DNA from: Anaerolineae bacterium
Lineage (GTDB): Bacteria > Chloroflexota > Anaerolineae > Promineifilales > Promineifilaceae
Assembly (NCBI GenBank): GCA_014879345.1
Contig: JACSSI010000412.1
Coordinates: 1 to 5,255, forward strand
DNA length: 5,255 nt
Direction of reading: 5' to 3'
Shown here: one piece after another, positions 1 to 4,555 of the stretch
How the letters are laid out: each line of letters begins with the position of its first letter
Position numbering within the stretch: position 1 is the stretch's first letter
The notes under the pieces: generated by a model
What the model was told of the DNA's origin: nothing
Databases searched by the model: none
Seen by the model: only the letters and a program-made list of their open reading frames with translations
Program-made: the position numbers and the translations under genes

Positions 1-72
1 GTTATTATATAAGAATGTTTCTATCAGGCACGATTCCCCTATATAAGCCATTATTCCATAATTAAGGAAGGC

Positions 73-79
73 GGAGGTG
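73..79 (+). promoter_or_regulatory. Ribosome binding site of the secreted-protein gene
   Basis: GGAGGTG lies 7 bases before the ATG at 87 and is close to a full anti-16S match, so it fixes the start codon. The rest of positions 1-72 is AT-rich leader. It holds TATATAAG twice (6-13 and 40-47) and a CATAAT at 57-62, but no convincing -35 partner, so no promoter is called. Confidence 0.8.
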
Positions 80-86
80 TTGTTCA

Positions 87-1214
87 ATGAATCAATATGT
101 GAATTGTAAGTCGGGGGTGCGGCTTCTTATGGCATTGGTAATGGGGGTTGTTTTGTTTGGCATTGTGATATCAATTGCTCAGGCTCAAACAACAACTAAC
201 TACCCCAATGAGGATGGGCAATTGCGGCTCCGGACTACGCTAACGGGGAAATATGATACGGTTGTTGTAGGCACAGGCTGGGATGGAGTCTCTCCATCGG
301 CTACGCTTACACTTGAAGTGCCAATTGAAGCAAGCAGAGTGATCTCCGCTTATATGTATTGGTCAGCTATTCAGCAATCTACTACGCCAGACCCTACTGT
401 TTTGCTACGAGTTGATGGGGGAACGCCAAACCCGGTTACGGCATCAACCGTATATGGGCCAAGTACTTGGTTTTCTAATTATATTCATGTCGCCTATGTC
501 GCTGATGTAACCTCCTTGATAACAACGCCTGGCGAGCATACGTATACGGTTTCAGATTATGCGTTGGGTGGAGGTCAATTCAGTTATTTTTATGGGTTTA
601 GCATCTTGGTTGTTTATGAAGATCTCTCTTTAACACAAACAGAAATTCATTTGTTAGATGGGCTAGATTCTGTTTACTGGGGCTTTCCTGCACCACGGAA
701 CAGCCCTTCGTCGGTAAATTGCATCACATTTGCGCCAAACAACATTAAAGACAGGGTAATGGATTTCACGATTATAGCTGGTGGTGTAGAAGATACACCA
801 GGCGTGCTCCGGCCTAACAATCTTTATTATGTCACTTTTGTTAGCCCCAATACACCAACGCTTACGACACCCCCATCTGCCCCATATGTACAAATACCAG
901 AGCCATTATCTTCTGCGGATGGCCCTGAGGTTGATACCTACGAAAACCAGATTATGGTGCCAACTGGTGATACGGCTGCCTGCTTCCTAATGGAATCCGT
1001 GGCTCCAACACCTCCAGATAATCTAGATGGTGCCAGTTTTATCTGGCAGGTTGGGGCATTTAGAATAGAAAAAGAAGGGTTTACCGCAGTTAATTTGCAA
1101 TCCATAACGGCCGTTTCCCCTTCCACCTATGTCCTGCTTACAAGCCTTGTCGGACTGTTGTTTCTGGCGGTGCCAACGGCCGTTGTTATGCGGCAGCGCC
1201 GTCGTCAAGTGTAA
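87..1214 (+). CDS. Secreted, C-terminally membrane-anchored surface protein of unknown function
   Basis: The 375-residue protein has an N-terminal signal peptide (basic K8/R12, hydrophobic about 13-31, likely cleavage after the AQA at 31-33). A long Thr/Pro/Gly-rich beta-type ectodomain follows (about 35-335), then a hydrophobic segment (about 346-368) and a basic tail, RQRRRQV. This predicts an exported protein held in the membrane by its C-terminus, facing outward. In the ectodomain, VVVGTGWDG (59-67), an AYMYWS stretch (89-94) and FSILVVYEDLSL through HLLDGLDSV (171-196) resemble a beta-rich domain common in secreted bacterial proteins (AYLYW and VVVYE...DGL patterns, as in DUF3344-like proteins). 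That match is from memory. No catalytic motif was recognised. The mature chain has only two cysteines, C212 and C299, which could form a disulfide. The anchor lacks LPXTG and a clear PEP-CTERM box. The gene stands alone on its strand, with a strong Shine-Dalgarno before it and a terminator after it. Function is unknown; adhesion or an envelope role is only a guess. Confidence 0.85.
   Translation: MNQYVNCKSGVRLLMALVMGVVLFGIVISIAQAQTTTNYPNEDGQLRLRTTLTGKYDTVVVGTGWDGVSPSATLTLEVPIEASRVISAYMYWSAIQQSTTPDPTVLLRVDGGTPNPVTASTVYGPSTWFSNYIHVAYVADVTSLITTPGEHTYTVSDYALGGGQFSYFYGFSILVVYEDLSLTQTEIHLLDGLDSVYWGFPAPRNSPSSVNCITFAPNNIKDRVMDFTIIAGGVEDTPGVLRPNNLYYVTFVSPNTPTLTTPPSAPYVQIPEPLSSADGPEVDTYENQIMVPTGDTAACFLMESVAPTPPDNLDGASFIWQVGAFRIEKEGFTAVNLQSITAVSPSTYVLLTSLVGLLFLAVPTAVVMRQRRRQV
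1106..1115. repeat. AACGGCCGTT palindrome, copy 1
   Basis: Exact 10-bp palindrome inside the surface-protein gene, just before its C-terminal anchor. It is read as Thr-Ala-Val (residues 341-343). Confidence 0.9.
1175..1184. repeat. AACGGCCGTT palindrome, copy 2
   Basis: Exact copy 69 bases after copy 1, at the end of the transmembrane anchor. It is again read as Thr-Ala-Val (residues 364-366). Confidence 0.9.
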
Positions 1215-1243
1215 ATTATTGACATAACTATACTAGATGCATA

Positions 1244-1282
1244 AAAAAAGGATGGTTGCTATTCGCGCAACCATCCTTTTTT
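1244..1282 (+). terminator. Rho-independent terminator, probably bidirectional
   Basis: A perfect 16-bp stem, AAAAAAGGATGGTTGC paired with GCAACCATCCTTTTTT, closes a 7-base loop (1260-1266). The right arm ends in six T and the left arm begins in A (seven A from 1243), so the hairpin can stop transcripts from both sides. It lies 29 bases after the stop of the surface-protein gene, and it is also the first strong terminator met by transcripts running out of the convergent dehydrogenase gene. Confidence 0.95.
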
Positions 1283-1299
1283 CGATCTATGCCCAAGTT

Positions 1300-1311
1300 T
1301 CTCCCTGTCTA
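1300..1311. repeat. 12-bp direct repeat, left copy (TCTCCCTGTCTA)
   Basis: Identical to 1440-1451. The two copies bracket the inverted repeat at 1347-1412. The CCCTGTCT core resembles short tandem repeats often seen between bacterial genes; this comparison is from memory. Confidence 0.6.
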
Positions 1312-1346
1312 GGATGATTGCAAACTCACTAAAAATCAGCTTATTA

Positions 1347-1412
1347 GCAACGAATTATCACGAATTTACGCGAATACAAACCATTTCGTGTTAATTTGTG
1401 TTAATTCGTTGC
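1347..1412. repeat. Imperfect inverted repeat with 10-bp internal periodicity
   Basis: Two 28-base arms (1347-1374 and 1385-1412) match at 24 of 28 positions around a 10-base spacer (1375-1384). Two of the four mismatches would be G-T wobbles in plus-strand RNA. Each arm is built from 10-bp units: CGAATT starts at 1351 and 1361 and CGAATA at 1371, and the mirror forms follow on the right. The element sits in the convergent interval and touches no gene. It resembles the dispersed CACGAATTAACACGAAT-type intergenic repeats found in many bacteria, a comparison made from memory. It is not a classical terminator because the stem is AT-rich with no dedicated T-tract. Confidence 0.8.
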
Positions 1413-1439
1413 AAAAATCATGAATATGCAATTGCCCTG

Positions 1440-1451
1440 TCTCCCTGTCTA
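1440..1451. repeat. 12-bp direct repeat, right copy (TCTCCCTGTCTA)
   Basis: This copy overlaps the stop codon of the dehydrogenase gene (TAG, read from 1449-1451). Just upstream, CCCTGTCT occurs twice in tandem (1435-1442 and 1443-1450), so this side holds nearly two units where the left copy holds one. Confidence 0.6.
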
Positions 1452-2831
1452 CTTCCCCTTGAGATAGACATCACCGACAGACAGGAAATCATACCCTTTG
1501 TCCACCAGCGATTGATAGTCGGCCATCATGCGGCGGCCGTCAATCACCAGGTAAGGCGGTTTGACGGTAATTTCGATGGTGCGGGAGAGTCCCCGGAATT
1601 CTTCCCAGTCGGTGGAGATGAAGACGGCATCACTGCCAGCCATCGCTTCTTGGGCACTGTCGTGGTAGGTGATGCGCTCGAACAGGTGGTTCTTTTCGGG
1701 GTTGAACCAATAGGATTGGGCGGCTTCGTTTGCTAACGGGTCGTAGGCGCGGATTTCTTTGACGCCTTTGGCAAGCAACGATTCAACAGCTTTTAGGGCG
1801 GCTGAGTCGCGCATGTCGTTGGTGCGTTTTTTGAAGGCGAGACCGAGCAGGGCTACTGTTTTGTGGTTGAAGTTGAAACCCGCTTCGTGGATGGCACGAT
1901 CTACCAGATAGGTTTTTTGGTATTCGTTGATGTTGTAGACTGATTGGAGCAGGTTTGTGGAACGGCCGTTTTGGTTCAACTGGTAGATCAGCGACTGAAT
2001 ATCCTTGCCAAAGCAGCTCCCGCCAGCCCCGTTACTCACATAAGAACCCCAGGTGGAAATGCGGGAATCGGCGGTGACGCCAATTTTCAGGTCTTCCATA
2101 CGAATATTGGGGAATGTTTCCGCCAGTCGCGCCCCGACACCATTCCAGAAGGAAATGTAAGTGAGCAGCAGCGTATTGCCCATGTATTTGATGGATTCGG
2201 CCGTTTCTGGTGTGGTTTCCAGGTAACGGATGCGCACGTGGTTGACAAAGTGGGAGTAGATGCGGCGCAGCAGCACAAAATCCTCTTCGGTATCTGCACC
2301 CACCACCACCCGGTCTGGTTTACGAGAGCCAGAAATGGCATCTCCCTGCGCCAAAAACTCCGGATTGGAAGCAATGCCGAAATTCTCAACACCATGCTCT
2401 TCCATCACAGCTTGCAGCACACGAGCCGTACCAATCGGAACCGTGCTTTTATTGACAATGAGAACCCGTTTTTTGTCTTTGCGCTTTGCCAACAGTTCGG
2501 CGACGGTATGAGCTGCGTTCAAATAGTAGCTTAAATCGGTGGAGCCATCGCGCATCGGCGGTGTGTTTAAGCAGAAAAAGAAAATATCCGTGCCTTCAGC
2601 TATTTCTGTGATGTCGGTGGTAAAGTGCAGATAGTGGTCTTTTGTTTCTTTGATAGCGGCTGCAAGACCTGGCTCGTTAACATAACGTTCGATTTCTTTG
2701 CTCTGCCCCGTTTTGTACGCATTAATGCGATTTTCGTCAATGTCATAGGCCCACACTTCGTGACCATATTCAGATAAAACGGCCGCGTGGGGAAGCCCCA
2801 CAAAGCCAGTGCCAACAACGATAATTTTCAT
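1449..2831 (-). CDS. Nucleotide-sugar dehydrogenase, UDP-glucose 6-dehydrogenase family
   Basis: The 460-residue length is normal for the family, which uses two NAD+ to oxidise the C6 hydroxyl of a UDP-hexose to a carboxylate, feeding uronic-acid sugars into surface glycans. The N-terminal Rossmann domain carries GTGFVGL (7-13) and an acidic D30. The middle shows STVPIGT (129-135) and NPEFL (156-160, E158). The helix AESIKYMGN (211-219) retains the K and N (K215, N219) that line the active site in known enzymes. The catalytic cysteine is C273 in GGSCFGKD, with D277 following. The C-terminal UDP-binding domain starts near 325 with LLGLAFKKRTNDMRDS (328-343). Unusual points are G275 where P or Q is common, Q162 where many enzymes have a second glutamate, and a loop before C273 (GSYVSNGAGG) unlike the usual YNNPSFG or FLKASVG forms. 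The substrate could therefore be UDP-glucose or a related UDP-hexose, so no gene symbol is given. AGGAG (2839-2843 on the complement) lies 7 bases before the ATG. The upstream oxidoreductase ends in a terminator, so a separate promoter in 2950-3024 is likely. Confidence 0.93.
   Translation of the reverse strand: MKIIVVGTGFVGLPHAAVLSEYGHEVWAYDIDENRINAYKTGQSKEIERYVNEPGLAAAIKETKDHYLHFTTDITEIAEGTDIFFFCLNTPPMRDGSTDLSYYLNAAHTVAELLAKRKDKKRVLIVNKSTVPIGTARVLQAVMEEHGVENFGIASNPEFLAQGDAISGSRKPDRVVVGADTEEDFVLLRRIYSHFVNHVRIRYLETTPETAESIKYMGNTLLLTYISFWNGVGARLAETFPNIRMEDLKIGVTADSRISTWGSYVSNGAGGSCFGKDIQSLIYQLNQNGRSTNLLQSVYNINEYQKTYLVDRAIHEAGFNFNHKTVALLGLAFKKRTNDMRDSAALKAVESLLAKGVKEIRAYDPLANEAAQSYWFNPEKNHLFERITYHDSAQEAMAGSDAVFISTDWEEFRGLSRTIEITVKPPYLVIDGRRMMADYQSLVDKGYDFLSVGDVYLKGK
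1961..1970. repeat. AACGGCCGTT palindrome, copy 3
   Basis: Exact copy inside the dehydrogenase gene, read on the minus strand as Asn-Gly-Arg (residues 288-290). This phase differs from the copies in the surface-protein gene. Confidence 0.9.
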
Positions 2832-2859
2832 GGTAATGCTCCTAAGTCAAAATATTTAT

Positions 2860-2934
2860 ACAAAGAAACAAAGGAACAAAGAACATAAGGAAGTGAAAAT
2901 TCCCGATTTCTCTTTGTTCCTGATGCAACTTTGT
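2860..2934. repeat. Imperfect inverted repeat built of ACAAAG units
   Basis: The best paired part is AGGAACAAAGA (2872-2882) with TCTTTGTTCCT (2911-2921), a perfect 11-bp match. An outer ACAAAG (2860-2865) mirrors CTTTGT (2929-2934). The left side repeats ACAAAG roughly every 8-10 bases. The element lies 28 bases before the dehydrogenase start and so falls in its 5' leader if the promoter is further upstream. The remainder of this interval (2946-3024) shows no clear promoter hexamers. Confidence 0.65.
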
Positions 2935-3024
2935 GTTTTTGTATTAAACAACTTTCTTAAAGATACGAGACATACGCTAATGTGACCAGCTTACATGCGT
3001 ACTTAATCTCGACGGCTGTCCTGC

Positions 3025-3057
3025 AAAAGTTCAACTTCTCGGAGATGTTGAACTTTT
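3025..3057 (-). terminator. Intrinsic terminator overlapping the oxidoreductase stop codon
   Basis: An 11-bp perfect stem pairs AAAAGTTCAAC (3025-3035) with GTTGAACTTTT (3047-3057) around an 11-base loop that can pair further (TCT/AGA). Read on the minus strand the hairpin ends in TTTT, and its first base is shared with the TAA stop of the oxidoreductase gene (3057-3059). The plus strand also ends in five T, so it may work in both directions. Confidence 0.75.
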
Positions 3058-4454
3058 TAGGATGATTCAGCCAACATTTGTTGGGCAACTTGACGGCCAA
3101 TTTGCACCGCATAGTTCGTGCCGCGATCCCAGGGGTAAACCTGGCTCATGCTGGCGAAGTAAAGGCCAGGAATTGGTGTTTTTAAGGCTGGGATGTTGGC
3201 GGAGTGGTTAAGCAGCGGCACGGGCTGGGCGTATTTTTCACGGAAGAGCCAGCTTTTGCGCACCCAGTCACGCTTAAAGTCGGGATTAAATTTCGGCAGG
3301 GCTTCCAGAAATAGGTCGGCTAGTTCTTCCTGGCTCTTTTGGAAGTAGAGATGGTCGGGTGTTACGTAGTCGCCGCAGTAGACGATGGTTTCGCCGCCGT
3401 AGTGAGCTTTGTCGATGTAGTTGGTATGCTCAACCAATGCCAGAAAGGGCACGTCGTTCTGGCTTTTGTCGGGTGAATCGGCCGGGATGTTGAGCCAGTA
3501 GGTTTTGTTGTCGGGGAGTAACGGCCGTTCCAAAGCAAATGTCATCACCACAGCCCCCATACTCTTCAGTTCCAGCAGTTGTCCCAAGTAATCAGCGGGC
3601 AGGTCGGGTGCCAGTCGGCTGAGCAGACCAGGTGAAGTTGTAGACAAAACCTGGTCGTAGGAAGCGGTCTGACCGCCGGTTGTGGTGATGGTTAAACGGC
3701 CGTTTTCTTCTTTCACGTTTTGTACGGGTGTGTTGAGGAGGAGCGTGGCTCCGGTCACTGAGCTTGTCGAAGTGGGGCTTGCTGAACCTGTCGAATCGTC
3801 GGTTATTGAGCCTGTCGAACCGTCGGTTACTGAGCCTGTCGAAGTAACGGCCGTTACCAACGCATCAATAAACGCCTGAAAACCACCTACAAAATACCCC
3901 AGTTTCGGACTGCGCACATGCAGCCGCGCCCACATCCAGGCCATATTCACATCTTGGTAATACGGGCCAAACTTGCCGATGAGCATCGGCCGCCAGGTCG
4001 TCTTGTAGATTTTGTTACCATACCATTTTTGCAGCCAACTGTCGGCCGTTTCCTGCTCCAGCTTGCGCCACGGCTTCGTAAAGCGCAAATAGGCACTGAC
4101 CAGGCCAAAACGAGCCACGTCCAGCAAATTAAAACCAGGAAAAGTAATCCAGCGCATCGGCGAATCAAACGGCACAATCTCGCCGTCATAAATCACAGAC
4201 GTGGTTGGGCGGGGGAAAAAGAGCTTATCTTCAATGCCCAGTTCTTCTACCAGCCCGATAATTGCCTTATCACTTTTGAAAATGTGGTGATAAAACTTTT
4301 CTAGCGGCCATTCCCAGGCAGTATCCTCAAAGCCAGAAGCGAGGCCACCAGCATGATCCGTCGCCTCATAAATCGTGACCTCATGCCCCGCTTTCAATAA
4401 ATCATATGCTGCCGAAAGGCCGGCAATGCCGGCGCCAATGATTGCAATACGCAT
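3057..4454 (-). CDS. FAD-dependent oxidoreductase, amine oxidase / UDP-galactopyranose-mutase-like
   Basis: The 465-residue protein starts with a dinucleotide-binding fold, GAGIAGLSAAYDLLKAG (7-23) with the ribose-binding E30, followed by GGLAS (36-40). This is the hallmark of the protoporphyrinogen-oxidase, amine-oxidase and UGM-like flavoproteins. The C-terminal FAD-contact region is PWDRGTNYAV (441-450), preceded by GLYFASMSQVY (430-440). Residues 51-60 (LEKFYHHIFK) resemble relatives encoded beside glycosyltransferases. The substrate is unknown; a role in modifying a sugar or lipid for surface glycans is inferred from the neighbours. Residues 203-234 are four 8-residue Ser/Thr/Gly-rich repeats inserted between the FAD half and the beta strand at 237-241, which looks like a late addition to a surface loop. 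The start was placed at 4454 because AAGGTG lies 5 bases before it and GxGxxG begins at residue 7. A longer in-frame start at 4505 would translate an intergenic repeat. The gene follows the membrane-protein gene after about 100 bases and may share its transcript. Confidence 0.9.
   Translation of the reverse strand: MRIAIIGAGIAGLSAAYDLLKAGHEVTIYEATDHAGGLASGFEDTAWEWPLEKFYHHIFKSDKAIIGLVEELGIEDKLFFPRPTTSVIYDGEIVPFDSPMRWITFPGFNLLDVARFGLVSAYLRFTKPWRKLEQETADSWLQKWYGNKIYKTTWRPMLIGKFGPYYQDVNMAWMWARLHVRSPKLGYFVGGFQAFIDALVTAVTSTGSVTDGSTGSITDDSTGSASPTSTSSVTGATLLLNTPVQNVKEENGRLTITTTGGQTASYDQVLSTTSPGLLSRLAPDLPADYLGQLLELKSMGAVVMTFALERPLLPDNKTYWLNIPADSPDKSQNDVPFLALVEHTNYIDKAHYGGETIVYCGDYVTPDHLYFQKSQEELADLFLEALPKFNPDFKRDWVRKSWLFREKYAQPVPLLNHSANIPALKTPIPGLYFASMSQVYPWDRGTNYAVQIGRQVAQQMLAESS
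3520..3529. repeat. AACGGCCGTT palindrome, copy 4
   Basis: Exact copy inside the oxidoreductase gene. It is read on the minus strand in the third codon phase, across Glu-Arg-Pro-Leu (residues 309-312). Confidence 0.9.
3695..3704. repeat. AACGGCCGTT palindrome, copy 5
   Basis: Exact copy inside the oxidoreductase gene, read on the minus strand as Asn-Gly-Arg (residues 251-253) in a probable beta-turn. Confidence 0.9.
3753..3848. repeat. Four 24-bp tandem repeats inside the oxidoreductase gene
   Basis: The units are 3753-3776, 3777-3800, 3801-3824 and 3825-3848. TGTCGAA recurs at 3765, 3789, 3813 and 3837, exactly 24 bases apart. Neighbouring pairs checked (2 with 3, 3 with 4) match at 19 of 24 positions. 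The common core is CTGAGCCTGTCGAA. The period is a multiple of three, so the protein gains four 8-residue units on the minus strand: VTSTGSVT, DGSTGSIT, DDSTGSAS and PTSTSSVT. The core resembles the dispersed CTTCGACAAGCTCAGT-type repeat seen between genes in many bacteria, a comparison from memory. The last unit overlaps the palindrome at 3846-3855 by three bases. Confidence 0.92.
3846..3855. repeat. AACGGCCGTT palindrome, copy 6
   Basis: Exact copy, extended to a 12-bp palindrome by flanking T and A (TAACGGCCGTTA, 3845-3856). It borders the tandem repeat and is read on the minus strand as Thr-Ala-Val (residues 201-203). Confidence 0.9.
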
Positions 4455-4459
4455 ACATA

Positions 4460-4465
4460 CACCTT
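4460..4465 (-). promoter_or_regulatory. Ribosome binding site that decides the oxidoreductase start
   Basis: Read on the minus strand this is AAGGTG, 5 bases before the ATG at 4452-4454. It supports the 465-residue form over a start 51 bases further upstream. Confidence 0.75.
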
Positions 4466-4473
4466 GATTTTTT

Positions 4474-4549
4474 AACGCAAAGAGGCAAAGGTGCAAAGAT
4501 CGCAAAGAAAAACTTTCTTTTACGCTTTGCCTCTTCGCGCCTTTGCGTT
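4474..4549. repeat. Imperfect inverted repeat built of GCAAAG units
   Basis: The left arm (about 4474-4508) contains AACGCAAAG, AGGCAAAG, GTGCAAAG and ATCGCAAAG. The right arm (about 4513-4549), read in reverse complement, gives AACGCAAAG, GCGCGAAG, AGGCAAAG and CGTAAAAG, so the arms pair almost unit by unit with a period of 8-9 bases. The outer 9 bp (4474-4482 with 4541-4549) are perfect. The element fills the interval between the membrane-protein stop and the oxidoreductase ribosome binding site, so a shared transcript would carry it as a long hairpin. It resembles CGCAAAGGCGCAAAG-type intergenic repeats known from many bacteria, a comparison from memory. Confidence 0.82.
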
Positions 4550-4555
4550 GAGGTT

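Noticed and set aside
40..47. TATATAAG as a -10 element of the surface-protein promoter
   Set aside because: No plausible -35 hexamer lies 16-18 bases upstream, and the same octamer also occurs at 6-13 in AT-rich sequence.
1244..1282. Possible small RNA or riboswitch
   Set aside because: It is a single simple perfect hairpin with a T-tract just after a stop codon, which is fully explained as a terminator.
1944..2534. Long plus-strand open frame opposite the dehydrogenase (196 codons)
   Set aside because: It is the antisense shadow of a well-supported enzyme gene. Its product has no recognisable domain and is rich in residues expected from a complement strand.
3753..3848. Possible CRISPR array
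   Set aside because: The 24-bp units are directly adjacent with no unique spacers, and they are in frame within a gene.
3918..4304. Plus-strand open frame opposite the oxidoreductase (128 codons)
   Set aside because: It overlaps conserved coding sequence of the FAD enzyme, and its product shows no family features.
4455..4505. A 17-codon in-frame N-terminal extension of the oxidoreductase starting at 4505
   Set aside because: It translates the GCAAAG inverted repeat, places the GxGxxG motif abnormally far from the N-terminus, and ignores the AAGGTG ribosome binding site 5 bases before the ATG at 4454.
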